A stretch of DNA of 64,000 nt from Clostridium yunnanense (GTDB lineage: Bacteria; Bacillota; Clostridia; Clostridiales; Clostridiaceae): positions 124,001-188,000 of the forward strand of contig NZ_JAENHN010000048.1 of the NCBI RefSeq assembly GCF_016595795.1, in the 5' to 3' direction. The notes under the pieces are model-generated. The model was not told the origin of the DNA. It made no database searches and was given only the letters and a program-made list of their open reading frames with translations. The first letter of the stretch is position 1. The number at the start of each line of letters is the position of its first letter. The translations under genes were made by a program, and so were the position numbers. Of the stretch, positions 35,863 to 45,555 are shown piece after piece.

Positions 35863-35958
35863 GATGTACCACTTCGATCCGAAATCTATTTTTAAAACTC
35901 TCACGGCTTCTGGTGAGAGCATTTAAAAATAATAAGTTTTATTACGAAGTGGTACATC
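35863..35958. repeat. 96-bp palindromic repeat, family 1 copy C
   Basis: Arms GATGTACCACTTCG / CGAAGTGGTACATC perfect; the interior is nearly identical to copy B. It lies 30 bp after the HPr-domain regulator stop codon. Confidence 0.9.
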
Positions 35959-35969
35959 CATAAATAATA

Positions 35970-36019
35970 AAAGGCCCCGCATACAAATGGTTTTAACCCA
36001 CCTTATATGCGAGGCCTTT
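35970..36019. terminator. Bidirectional terminator
   Basis: AAAGGCC-CGCATA / TATGCG-GGCCTTT with a long loop, between the converging regulator and helicase genes. Confidence 0.8.
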
Positions 36020-36035
36020 ATAATTATGTCAAACT

Positions 36036-37484
36036 CTATTTTTTAGCTCTTTGAGCTTTAACTGACTTCCCTTTAACAGTAATGTTGGTATTAAGTCCCT
36101 CTAGAACCTGACTTCCTTTTCCATTAAGTATATCAATATAAGAAAATCCATCTTGAATATCAATAATACCTATATCATCACTTGTTAAACCCTCTACACT
36201 AAGAATTGCACCAACGATATCTCCTGGTCTTATCTTTTTCTTTTTCCCAGCATTGATATAAATCTTATATACCTGCTTATTAAGTTCACTGCTCTTATCT
36301 TTTTTTAGTATAGGTTTTGTATTTAGTTTATCTAAGAAATCTTTTTTCAAACTATAAACTAAATCTTTGCTTGGAATTTCTTCTCTTTCAAGCTTAAAAC
36401 CTAGATATTCTTCAATTTGCAATAAGAATCTATTATCATAATTATTTACAAAAGTTATTGCTTTTCCTTGCTTACCAGCTCTTCCTGTTCTGCCAGTTCT
36501 ATGTACATAACTTTCTTTCTCCATAGGAATATCATAATTTATTATATGACTAACATCTTGAACATCTATACCTCTAGCAGCAACATCTGTAGCTACTAGA
36601 ATTCTAAATGCGCCTCTTTTAAATGCATTCATTACATCCAATCTATCCTTTTGCATCATACCACCATGAAGTTTATCACAAGGGAAACCTTGAGCATTTA
36701 ACTTATTAGTTACCTCATCTACATTTTCCTTTGTGCTGCAAAATATTATAGAACTATCTATATTTTCTAGTATTAATATATCTTTTAATAGATTAAATTT
36801 GTATTCATAGCCTACCTTGTAGCAAATATGTTTGATTCTCTCTGTAGTAATTCTCTCTGGATTTATCTCGATTTTCATCGGATTATTCATATGTTTTCCA
36901 CACAACTTATCGATTTCTTCTGAAATAGTTGCAGAAAAAAGCATTGTGACTCTGTTCTTAGGAAGTTTCTTTATTATATCTTCTACTTGATCTATAAATC
37001 CCATATTAAGCATTTCATCAGCTTCATCAATAACAAGATATTTGATTTTATCTAATACTATGCTTCCTCTTTCTATATGATCTAATGTTCGTCCTGGTGT
37101 ACCAACCACTACATGCGTCCTCTGTTTAAGCTCTCTAACCTGATCACTGAAGGGTTGCTTTCCAAACACAGCTGTAGCTCTTACCTTTTTAAGTCTACCT
37201 ATATTGGCTATTTCATCTTTTACCTGAACACAAAGTTCTCTAGTTGGTGTTAGCACTAAAGCCTGAGGACTCCTTTCCTCTATGTATATGCTTTCGCATA
37301 AAGGTATAGCAAACGAAGCTGTCTTACCACTTCCTGTTTGCGACTTTACTATTATATCCTTATCTTCCATTGCTTTAGGTATAACTTGCTGTTGTACCTT
37401 TGATGGATTTCTATAACCTAGTTTATGTACCGCCTCTAAAATTTGTTCACTTAAATTTAATTCTTCGAAACTTAAATTATTCAT
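36036..37484 (-). CDS. dbpA: DEAD-box RNA helicase, DbpA/YxiN type
   Basis: 482 residues. The two RecA-like domains carry motif I SQTGSGKT, Ia PTRELCVQ, II DEAD, III SAT and VI HRTGRTGR. The C-terminal ~75 residues (IYINAGKKKKIRPGDIVGAILSVEGL) form a DbpA-type RNA-binding domain that in relatives recognises 23S rRNA hairpin 92. Likely role: assembly of the large ribosomal subunit. Monocistronic. Confidence 0.93.
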   Translation of the reverse strand: MNNLSFEELNLSEQILEAVHKLGYRNPSKVQQQVIPKAMEDKDIIVKSQTGSGKTASFAIPLCESIYIEERSPQALVLTPTRELCVQVKDEIANIGRLKKVRATAVFGKQPFSDQVRELKQRTHVVVGTPGRTLDHIERGSIVLDKIKYLVIDEADEMLNMGFIDQVEDIIKKLPKNRVTMLFSATISEEIDKLCGKHMNNPMKIEINPERITTERIKHICYKVGYEYKFNLLKDILILENIDSSIIFCSTKENVDEVTNKLNAQGFPCDKLHGGMMQKDRLDVMNAFKRGAFRILVATDVAARGIDVQDVSHIINYDIPMEKESYVHRTGRTGRAGKQGKAITFVNNYDNRFLLQIEEYLGFKLEREEIPSKDLVYSLKKDFLDKLNTKPILKKDKSSELNKQVYKIYINAGKKKKIRPGDIVGAILSVEGLTSDDIGIIDIQDGFSYIDILNGKGSQVLEGLNTNITVKGKSVKAQRAKK

Positions 37485-37609
37485 CTATTATTAACCTCTT
37501 TGCTTGTTAAATACTTTCTTATAAATTTTCCTACTCTATCACTATATATACATGACCACTAAACTACTTTATTATAACTTAAATTATTTACTTGCTTAAT
37601 TTCTATAAA

Positions 37610-37705
37610 GATGTGCCACTTAGATCCGAAAACTATTTTTAAAACTCTCGCAGCTTCTGCTGAGAGAATTTAAAAATAATAAATTTCATTATGAAGTGTT
37701 ACATC
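37610..37705. repeat. 96-bp palindromic repeat, family 1 copy D
   Basis: Arms GATGTGCCACTTAG / TGAAGTGTTACATC with several mismatches to copies B and C. Inner arms CTCTCGCAG / CTGCTGAGAG have changed together relative to B and C, which preserves the hairpin. It ends 5 bp from the histidine-kinase stop codon. Confidence 0.85.
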
Positions 37706-37709
37706 CATA

Positions 37710-40700
37710 TTACAAATATATATCAGAGAACTCAATGGATAAACTCTTATCATACTTTAACTTAGATTCTTCCCTAATTTGTTTATATGCTATAGAGTTT
37801 ATATCCTCTCCTTGGAGAATTCGCACTGGAAGATTTATAATAAACTCACTGCCGAGCCCTACTTCACTGACTACCCTTATGGTACCTTCATGCATTTCTA
37901 CCAAAGATCTTACTAGAGCTAACCCTATACCACTGCCTTCATTTTGTCTTGTTATCGATTTATCTATTTGTGCAAAACGCTCAAATATATACTCTGTCAT
38001 CTCTTTTGGAATTCCTATTCCTGTATCCTTAATAGAAATCTCTACATTATCAGCTTTATCATATATATTTATAAATATACTTCCGCCTTCTTTTGTGAAT
38101 TTAACTGCATTGGAAAGGATGTTTAATATAATTCTTTCTATCTTCTCCTCATCAAAAGCCATTATCTTTTCTTCAATATCTGTATCGAATATAATCTCAA
38201 TGTTCTTTGCATTACCATACTCTGTTACTGATTGGCATATCTCTTCAACAACATAAACTATATTATCATTCTTAAGATTTAATCCTATGTATCCGCCATC
38301 AATTTTTGTGGTATCTATAAGGTTATTTATAAGCCTTAGAAGTCTCAAGGAATTTTGATTCATAATCTTGAAATAGTATTTAATTTTTTCATCTCCTAAT
38401 TGCTTATTTCTATCCAGCGACTCTAATAATTGTATAGTACTAGAAATTACATTTAGTGGAGTCTTTAACTCATGAGATATATTTGTAAAAAATTCAGTCT
38501 TTATCTTATCATATTCCATAAGGGCTTCTACTTTTTTATTATTTTCCACATTTTGTTTACTTAATGACTTAACTTCCTTATTAGCCGCTATAACTTGATT
38601 TGATAAGTTAAGAGCCTCTTTTACCTTACTCTTAAGCGTTAATAAAGTAGTTACTCTAGCTAATAACTCAGTCTTATCAAAGGGTTTGTTTAAGTAATCA
38701 TTAGCACCGCACTCGAAGGATGAAATTAAACTTTCTATTCTTCTATCAGCGGTCATAATAAGTATCGGTAGTTCAAATATATTCTTTTTCTTCCTTATGT
38801 TTTCTGAAACTTCATACCCTAAAAGGTCTGGCATCATCATATCTAAAATAACCAAATCTATATCTTCATTTAATTCCAATATATCTAATGCCTCTTTACC
38901 ATTTGAAGCTACCAAAATATCTTCTGAAATTTCACTTAAATAATTTTCTAATACTTTTTGATTAACATATTCATCATCTACCACTAAAATCTTATATGAA
39001 TGTCCTATATTATTTATATATGAAGTATTTAAGGCCTTTTCTTCTATATATTCATAATTATAGTCATTTTTATTAGTTTCTAATTCGTCGTAAGCTACTT
39101 CATAAGCAAAATCATTATTTAACTCATCTATTCCACTAGGAACTATATCCACGGTTGCTAATGGAATTAAAAATGTAAACTTACTGCCTTTACCGAAATC
39201 TGAAGATACTTTTATAATACCTTTATGTAATTCTACAAGTTGCTTTGTTATATATAACCCTATCCCTGTTCCCCCATAATTGGATGAAACACCTTCAACT
39301 TGCTCATAAATTTCAAATATGTCTTTCAGTTTGTCCTTAGGAATACCAATACCTTGATCCTCAACTGAAATTTCCATATACTCTTCATTACACACGTATG
39401 ATATAACTATATTACCTCTATGGGTAAATTTAATGCTATTAGAAATCAAATTGTAGAATATTTGCTGAATCCTATCTTCATCAGCAAATATATGCGGAAC
39501 ATCCTTATCTATCAAATTAATTATCTTTATTTCCTTTTTTCCAATTGATATCTCTAAAAATCTTATTACATTGTCTACTATTCTATTTATCTTTATTGGC
39601 TTTTTGTTAAGCTTAATATTATTATTCTTTAATCTAGAGAACAAAGCCATGTCTTCTACTAGATTTGCTAGCCTCTTAACGCTTAAATTAATTAAGTTAA
39701 CACTGCTTTGATCTTCGGCATTTAATACATTCTTATTAATTAAACTTTCAGATAGCCCTACTATCCCACTAATTGGTGTCTTAAGCTCATGAGATGTTAT
39801 AGCAAAAAAATCATCCTTTAACTTATTTATAGATTCAAGTTTTTCTCTAGCTATCTCTAAACTATTGTATGCATTTGATTGTCTACCAGCTAGTACATAA
39901 TAATTAGCTATAATAAATACTAGAGTTCCAAGAGGCGCTAAAGAGGTTGATATTATGATACTATATTCATATAATATATCATTAACCCTGGATATAAATA
40001 ATGCAAACAGTCCAACTAAAGCAATATAGTCTGGCTTACCACTGGAAATATGAGTTTTTGATATCTTATACATCATATACAAAAGCATACCTAACGCAAA
40101 CCCCTCAAAGGGTATTATATACTGCAGATAGTATTTTATAGGACTTACAACTGCTATAAATGTATATACAAATGCAGTAATTGTAGAAATCTTAACTAAA
40201 TCCTTTAGTAGTATTTCTCCATAGCACTTATTTATAAATAAAATAATAAAGGGGATATACACATAAAAAGTAAGCACCATTATCTTTACAGCAATCTGGT
40301 AACTAAATCCAGGAAAAAGCATAACAAAAAATCTTTCTCCAATAAACATAGTCCTTATTGCAATTAACAAGCATACTATAGCAAAATATAGCGGTGCTTT
40401 ATCTTTTCTTCTCTTAGCATAAACCCCTAGATTGTATAACGCAGCAATAAAAGTACTTCCTAAGATAAACAAGTCAAAAGCTAGCTTTTTATCTCTGTAG
40501 CTACTTACAACCTGATTATCTCCCATAACTATATTGTCTATAAAACCAAGCTCACTATAATAATTGCTTACTTGCAATGTTATATAGAACTCTTTACCAT
40601 TTGGACTAAATGTTCCGATCTTAGGAAGAAGCTGTGGAGTCATCGCCTCTTTACTACTCCCCACTACTCCGTTACTCATCACTAAACTGTTATTAACCCA

Positions 40701-41093
40701 AAGCTTGTATGCACTTTGTATGTAATCTATTTTAATAGAATATATGTCATCTGGATTATTAGCTAATACTTTCAATCTGTATGTTCCGTAGCCCTGTGTC
40801 GCAAATATACCAGGCACTGTTGAATACTGCTTATTGCTATTAATAAGCGCTATGTCAAACTCTTCCGGACTAATTAACTTATCTTTATAAAATTCCCACT
40901 GGCCATTTAAATTTATTAATCCATCATTCTTGAAGTTCCAATGTGTAAAGTCAATTACTCCTGAATTGGCTTGCGGAAATTTATTGCCACCTTTATTCAC
41001 ATTTATACTATCTACAATTAAAAATCCAAAAGCTAATAGTGTAACAGAAAGCATAACTAATAACTTCAATTTTTGCGACTTAAAATAATTCAT
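37710..41093 (-). CDS. Hybrid sensor histidine kinase with 7TM-DISM sensor and two kinase cores
   Basis: 1127 residues. Order: N-terminal membrane helix, extracytoplasmic 7TMR-DISMED2 domain (about 45-190), 7TM-DISM membrane region (about 205-400), HisKA with His near 435 (SHELKTPISG), HATPase (GGTGIGL near 610), receiver domain (phospho-Asp near 749 in LVILDMMMPD), a second HisKA with His near 874 (SHELKTPLNV) and a second HATPase (GSGIGL near 1053). DISM sensors often bind carbohydrates. No cognate response regulator is nearby. The arrangement permits an internal relay. Confidence 0.92.
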   Translation of the reverse strand: MNYFKSQKLKLLVMLSVTLLAFGFLIVDSINVNKGGNKFPQANSGVIDFTHWNFKNDGLINLNGQWEFYKDKLISPEEFDIALINSNKQYSTVPGIFATQGYGTYRLKVLANNPDDIYSIKIDYIQSAYKLWVNNSLVMSNGVVGSSKEAMTPQLLPKIGTFSPNGKEFYITLQVSNYYSELGFIDNIVMGDNQVVSSYRDKKLAFDLFILGSTFIAALYNLGVYAKRRKDKAPLYFAIVCLLIAIRTMFIGERFFVMLFPGFSYQIAVKIMVLTFYVYIPFIILFINKCYGEILLKDLVKISTITAFVYTFIAVVSPIKYYLQYIIPFEGFALGMLLYMMYKISKTHISSGKPDYIALVGLFALFISRVNDILYEYSIIISTSLAPLGTLVFIIANYYVLAGRQSNAYNSLEIAREKLESINKLKDDFFAITSHELKTPISGIVGLSESLINKNVLNAEDQSSVNLINLSVKRLANLVEDMALFSRLKNNNIKLNKKPIKINRIVDNVIRFLEISIGKKEIKIINLIDKDVPHIFADEDRIQQIFYNLISNSIKFTHRGNIVISYVCNEEYMEISVEDQGIGIPKDKLKDIFEIYEQVEGVSSNYGGTGIGLYITKQLVELHKGIIKVSSDFGKGSKFTFLIPLATVDIVPSGIDELNNDFAYEVAYDELETNKNDYNYEYIEEKALNTSYINNIGHSYKILVVDDEYVNQKVLENYLSEISEDILVASNGKEALDILELNEDIDLVILDMMMPDLLGYEVSENIRKKKNIFELPILIMTADRRIESLISSFECGANDYLNKPFDKTELLARVTTLLTLKSKVKEALNLSNQVIAANKEVKSLSKQNVENNKKVEALMEYDKIKTEFFTNISHELKTPLNVISSTIQLLESLDRNKQLGDEKIKYYFKIMNQNSLRLLRLINNLIDTTKIDGGYIGLNLKNDNIVYVVEEICQSVTEYGNAKNIEIIFDTDIEEKIMAFDEEKIERIILNILSNAVKFTKEGGSIFINIYDKADNVEISIKDTGIGIPKEMTEYIFERFAQIDKSITRQNEGSGIGLALVRSLVEMHEGTIRVVSEVGLGSEFIINLPVRILQGEDINSIAYKQIREESKLKYDKSLSIEFSDIYL

Positions 41094-41467
41094 TAAAAAC
41101 TCCCCACAATAAATTTATAATTATATTCTTAGTACATTCCATATCCAACCTTAGTATTTTTAACACATATCTAAAGTAAATATATTTTATTTTTTATATT
41201 TTAAGCATCCAAATATATAACCTTTTCACGATATTATTCAATTATATACAATGCATCTTTTTCAGCCCTGTATTAATTTACCAAAGTTTAACGTAACTTT
41301 TCACAATATAATCAATACAACTCCCATATAGATTTTAGCAGTTAATCATTATTTTATATATAGGAATTAATTAGTATTAAAATATACTTCTCAATTTTGT
41401 AGATTTTGGATTTTGGCAGTACATCTTTAGAATTTTAGATGACTATATTAACTATCATTTTTTAAGA
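41094..41467. other. AT-rich gap upstream of the hybrid kinase
   Basis: About 370 bp. Apart from a CAGTACATC fragment near 41420 that resembles one arm of repeat family 1, I see nothing supportable. Confidence 0.4.
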
Positions 41468-41492
41468 AGAAAATCTGGCAGGCAAATAAGTC
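41468..41492 (-). repeat. Truncated copy of the structured element
   Basis: Minus strand TTATTTGCCTGCCAGATTTT matches the 5' half of the element at 1021-1072, but the 3' half and hairpin are missing. Confidence 0.35.
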
Positions 41493-41514
41493 TTATTTTT
41501 TCCTGTATAACCAT

Positions 41515-41587
41515 AAAAAACTTCTAAAAGCATTGAAATTCTAGATTTAGCTAACTCAAGGCTTTCACACTTTCTTTTACAGTAAAA
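41515..41587 (-). repeat. Intergenic repeat family 2, copy 2
   Basis: Close match to copy 1, including ACTGTAAAAGAAAGTGTGAA, TTAGCTAAA, AATTTCAATG and TTTTAGAAGT. Confidence 0.6.
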
Positions 41588-41621
41588 AAGCTATCTAAAA
41601 GAACTAAATCTTCTAGATAGC
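41584..41621 (-). terminator. Terminator of the zinc-ribbon gene
   Basis: Minus strand GCTATCTAGAAGA / TCTTTTAGATAGC followed by TTTTTT. Confidence 0.85.
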
Positions 41622-41638
41622 CTATATTCAGTCAATTA

Positions 41639-41806
41639 TTATCTTCTGAATCCTCTGTTGTTGTTTTGTTGCTTTCTTGCTCTTCTACAATCTGGGCATC
41701 TTTGTGGTTCGTTTTCGAATCCTTTTTCTTTGTAGAATGCTTGTTCTCCTTCAGTGAAAACAAATTCTTTTGAACAATCTTTGCAAACTAAAGTCTTATC
41801 TGCCAT
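41639..41806 (-). CDS. Small zinc-ribbon protein
   Basis: 55 residues, starting MADKTLVCKDCSKEFVFTEG. Two CxxC knuckles (C8-x2-C11 and CPDC near residue 41) match the probable zinc-binding domain zf-trcl found in short clostridial proteins. The C-terminus is basic and Asn/Arg-rich (RRARKQQNNNRGFRR), suggesting nucleic-acid contact. Function unknown. The ribosome site is GGAGAAATG, and a strong terminator follows. Confidence 0.85.
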   Translation of the reverse strand: MADKTLVCKDCSKEFVFTEGEQAFYKEKGFENEPQRCPDCRRARKQQNNNRGFRR

Positions 41807-42019
41807 TTGAACATTTCTCCTTTTTATTCATATATTAAGATTTAAAAATAGATTACTATACGCCTAAAAAGGTAATGTTCAATCATATTAATTAAATCTT
41901 TGTGTTTGCGATAAAAATTATCACAACGCATTCAGTATAACATACATAGAAATATTAAGCAAGTTTTTTATTCAACAATAAATTCCATTTTATCCAGTTC
42001 ATATAAGCGTATTTACGCT

Positions 42020-44176
42020 CTATTTTCTCTTTCTATTTTTTATAAAATATAAACTTATAGCCGTAATTATAAATATCAAAAATAAACTAAAAAAGATTAT
42101 AAAGTTTTTTGATTGAATATCTAAGTTTCTTATTTTTTCGTATGCAGGTTCACTAATATCTTTTTTGAACTTAAAGGTTCTTAAGTTTCCAAACTTATCA
42201 ATAACCGCACTATCTCCTATTAGCTTTGGTGACAGCTTAGAAGAAGATAAGTATAGTAGAGACTCAGTTAGTATATTCTTATTTGGTGACGTTAGTACTA
42301 AAAGTGAACATTGCTTATTAAATGGCGATATATCGAATTGAAAAGTTGCTATATTGTTAGAATATTGTTCTTCTAAAAATAACTTTTCATTTGATAAAAA
42401 TTTATTATATTCAGCATTATATTTAAACCATAAGTTTCCATTTATTTGTTTAATTATCGGATTATCTTTAGCTGTACCGTATAATATTAAGTTCATATTT
42501 TTATATTGATCATTAAACTTGCTAGCTCTAACTACTTTAAAACTACCATCACTTAAACTTGTGCCACTTCCTATGTATGAAAACATATGGGACAACGAAC
42601 TTATTTCATTTGAAGATAGATTGTCAGGCACTATCAATGCTGTATTATTAAACTTATTATTAATTAAATACGGACTAGGGTATGTTTCAAATTTATAACT
42701 AGATACTTCTTTTGTGGGTAAATATAAAGTAGATATATTTGTTACTACTGCCCAAGGTGTTTCCTGATTCCTCTGCTCACAGTAGTAATTTTCTAGTTCC
42801 AAATCAAAAACTATATTTATTTCTATGTAATTGGTTTTACTTATATTACTTGGTATATTTAATTCAACGGTGTCTCCATTAGCCTTTGCTTTCTCAAGCT
42901 TCCTACTCCCTATTGGAATTCCATTCACAAAAACAGTAAGAAGTGATTTAGAAAAATCAAGGTTCTCTGAATATCTTGTAATAAGAGATATCTTTGATCC
43001 ATTGCTTAGTACCCTATTCTTCGGTAGTGAATAAGATATGGTACCGCTTTTTCTAAAAGGTCCTTTCAGAAGGATATCACCTATTCCAAGATCACTGAAA
43101 GTAATATTGCTTTTAATACTTTCATTTTTAAACTCTACTTTAGTATTAACATCTATTTTTAGAGTATCTGAATAAATTTGGCTTATTAAGCTGTTATTCA
43201 TAAGAGCTGTTGCAGCCTTTAACCTCAGTGAATCATTATCAGAAATAATTATTAAACTTTTCCGAAGATCACTTTTCGAAAAAGGTGATTTAGTCTTTTT
43301 TATTAATGCAGAATTTTTATAATCAAAATCTTGTATTTGATTATAAATATTCTTAATTTCATTTGGCATGTTATTATGACTTCCAATATATATTATATCT
43401 CTATCTGTTTTATCAATATTTTCAGAGTACCTATTTATATCTATCTTATAATCCCCACTTGTACTTAGGCCTCCAAAATATGTTGATAGCATTAATGCTG
43501 CTGTCATATCAGTATCCGTATATTGATCTGGAACTAGTATAATACAATTAGAGACTTTGTTTTCATTTATCCTAAAAAACGGATATGGAAATTGGTCAAT
43601 GCTATTACTTATACCCTTCTCTTTAAAATTAATTAATATATTAGACTTACTTGATAGGGTCATCCAATTAGCATTATTTATATCATCATCACAGGGCTTA
43701 TCTGAAACTCTGCAATAAGCTTGAATAACAAATTCATTTCCACCTTCCTTTATTAATTTTTTAGGTATACTAACTTTAAAGTTCTGTTCCTCCACTTTAG
43801 GATTGTAATTTATTTTACTTGAATAAAAAGGTACGCCATTTAACAAGCATGTAATTGATGCATTTTTTTCTTGATCTATAATCTGATTTATGCTTAAAAA
43901 TAAATTTACATCTATACTTTGAACATCCCACCATTTATTTATATCAAAATACATATTGTGACTTGCAAAAGTTCCTTTAAGAACAACATCATTTCCTATA
44001 TCAACTCTCTTAAAATTATCACTATTAGGCTCATTGGTGATATTGGTATAGTCCACCAGCTGATTTTCAGCAGCATATGCTCCCTGCATTTTGTTAATTG
44101 GACTTTGAGTAGATATTAATATAAAAATAAAAGTCATTAAAAAACTCAACTTTTTATAAAACCATCCTAAGTTCAT
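42020..44176 (-). CDS. BcsB-like exopolysaccharide synthase subunit
   Basis: 718 residues: an N-terminal signal (about 1-34), a large extracytoplasmic part with alternating jelly-roll and flavodoxin-like domains of the BcsB family (for example SINQIIDQEKNASITCLLNGVPFYSSKI), and a C-terminal membrane helix (about 690-712) with an RNRKR tail. BcsB partners the cellulose synthase catalytic subunit and guides the emerging glucan. It is the last gene of the operon, 114 bp after the glycosyltransferase. The polymer made here is not known. Confidence 0.8.
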   Translation of the reverse strand: MNLGWFYKKLSFLMTFIFILISTQSPINKMQGAYAAENQLVDYTNITNEPNSDNFKRVDIGNDVVLKGTFASHNMYFDINKWWDVQSIDVNLFLSINQIIDQEKNASITCLLNGVPFYSSKINYNPKVEEQNFKVSIPKKLIKEGGNEFVIQAYCRVSDKPCDDDINNANWMTLSSKSNILINFKEKGISNSIDQFPYPFFRINENKVSNCIILVPDQYTDTDMTAALMLSTYFGGLSTSGDYKIDINRYSENIDKTDRDIIYIGSHNNMPNEIKNIYNQIQDFDYKNSALIKKTKSPFSKSDLRKSLIIISDNDSLRLKAATALMNNSLISQIYSDTLKIDVNTKVEFKNESIKSNITFSDLGIGDILLKGPFRKSGTISYSLPKNRVLSNGSKISLITRYSENLDFSKSLLTVFVNGIPIGSRKLEKAKANGDTVELNIPSNISKTNYIEINIVFDLELENYYCEQRNQETPWAVVTNISTLYLPTKEVSSYKFETYPSPYLINNKFNNTALIVPDNLSSNEISSLSHMFSYIGSGTSLSDGSFKVVRASKFNDQYKNMNLILYGTAKDNPIIKQINGNLWFKYNAEYNKFLSNEKLFLEEQYSNNIATFQFDISPFNKQCSLLVLTSPNKNILTESLLYLSSSKLSPKLIGDSAVIDKFGNLRTFKFKKDISEPAYEKIRNLDIQSKNFIIFFSLFLIFIITAISLYFIKNRKRK

Positions 44177-44290
44177 TGCTGTCCCTCCATTGATATAGAG
44201 TTTATAGTCTTCCAGGCACCTTTCAAATTACAGTAAAAATCTATAAGGCTTATTCTTTTTGAAACTTTTTATAAATTACTATTTCATCCG

Positions 44291-45541
44291 CTAAAACCGT
44301 TCCGTCTTATACCACTTAGCTTCTCTTTTTAGCACGGTATCTTTTAGATAGTTATAAAAACCAAGAGCAGCTACTACAGTCCATAACTTGCAGTAAGTAA
44401 AATACATAAGCAATATTACAAAAAAATTTTTTATATTTAATTCACCTTTTTCCGTAGATACAGCTACTAATATTGATAGAACAAAAGCTGAGTAAGCCAT
44501 TATCCATAGCACCACACTATACCCACTGATATGTAAAGTTACTGCTCCTGTAAACCCTAAGATAAATAATCCATCGGATAATATAACAGATGATAAAAAA
44601 AAGAAATATATAATTACATAATAAAATATATCAAATCTAGTTGCCCCTGCATTTCTACTAAATAAATACTTTATATTCTTAATTACCACATAGGTATTTC
44701 CTTTGGCCCATCTTGTTCTCTGTTTCATCCACACTCTTAGTGTTTGAGGTTCCTGTTCCCAAGTCACAGAAAGAGGTATAAACTTTATTTTATATCCCAT
44801 TCTATAAAGCCTAAAACTTATCTCTGTATCTTCTGTCACTGCTTTTGTATCCCAACCACCCATATCTTCTATTATTTTTCTTCTTATTATAAAATTAGTT
44901 CCAGGAATGGTGCATAAATTAAAAAACTGCCATCTTCCAGCCTGTGCCATCCATTGAAAGGTTATAGTTTCAATATTTATAAATCTAGTAAGTAAATTTT
45001 TACTTTTGTTTCTACATCTAAATTTACCTATGACCGCTCCAAATTTTTTTGATTGCTGTATAGTCTCAACTAAATATCTTAACGCTGTTTTCTCCGGAGT
45101 ATTATCAGCATCATATATAACTATGTACTCGCCTATACTTCTTTCAAATCCAATGTTAAGTGCATTGGATTTTCCTTTTCCACCATTTGTCTTATCAGTA
45201 TTTATGACGATTAACTTATTTGTAGGATTTTTTATTTGCATTAATTTTAATAGTTCTGCTGAATTATCACTAGAATTATCATTTATTATTATTATTTCGT
45301 ATCTGTCTACAGGATACTCAAAATTCATCAAAGCTTTTACGGTTTTCTCTATAACCTTACTCTCATTATGCGCCGGAACCATAATAGATATATAAGGATA
45401 ATAGTCAAGTTCTCGCTTCATCTCCAGCTTCAAAGTTTTTAAATAGTATCTGTACCCTCCGATTACTAGCACAATGTTTATAAATATAACTATCCAAATT
45501 ACAGAAAGTGAATATATAAGAGCATAATCAAATATAGTCAT
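44291..45541 (-). CDS. Processive membrane glycosyltransferase (GT2)
   Basis: 416 residues: an N-terminal membrane helix, a GT-A domain with ISIMVPAHNES, the metal-binding DADNTPE, the TED motif (VTEDTEIS) and QRTRW, then about three C-terminal membrane helices. The TED and Q-x-x-R-W motifs identify a processive beta-glycan synthase of the cellulose/PNAG/hyaluronan type. No PilZ domain is present, so c-di-GMP control must come from another protein. Probably the polymerase of this operon, paired with the BcsB-like subunit. Confidence 0.88.
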   Translation of the reverse strand: MTIFDYALIYSLSVIWIVIFINIVLVIGGYRYYLKTLKLEMKRELDYYPYISIMVPAHNESKVIEKTVKALMNFEYPVDRYEIIIINDNSSDNSAELLKLMQIKNPTNKLIVINTDKTNGGKGKSNALNIGFERSIGEYIVIYDADNTPEKTALRYLVETIQQSKKFGAVIGKFRCRNKSKNLLTRFINIETITFQWMAQAGRWQFFNLCTIPGTNFIIRRKIIEDMGGWDTKAVTEDTEISFRLYRMGYKIKFIPLSVTWEQEPQTLRVWMKQRTRWAKGNTYVVIKNIKYLFSRNAGATRFDIFYYVIIYFFFLSSVILSDGLFILGFTGAVTLHISGYSVVLWIMAYSAFVLSILVAVSTEKGELNIKNFFVILLMYFTYCKLWTVVAALGFYNYLKDTVLKREAKWYKTERF

Positions 45542-45555
45542 TAATTATCACTCCA

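Noticed and set aside
45006-45395. 129-codon open frame on the plus strand inside the GT2 gene
   Set aside because: Antisense shadow of the conserved glycosyltransferase domain, without translation signals.
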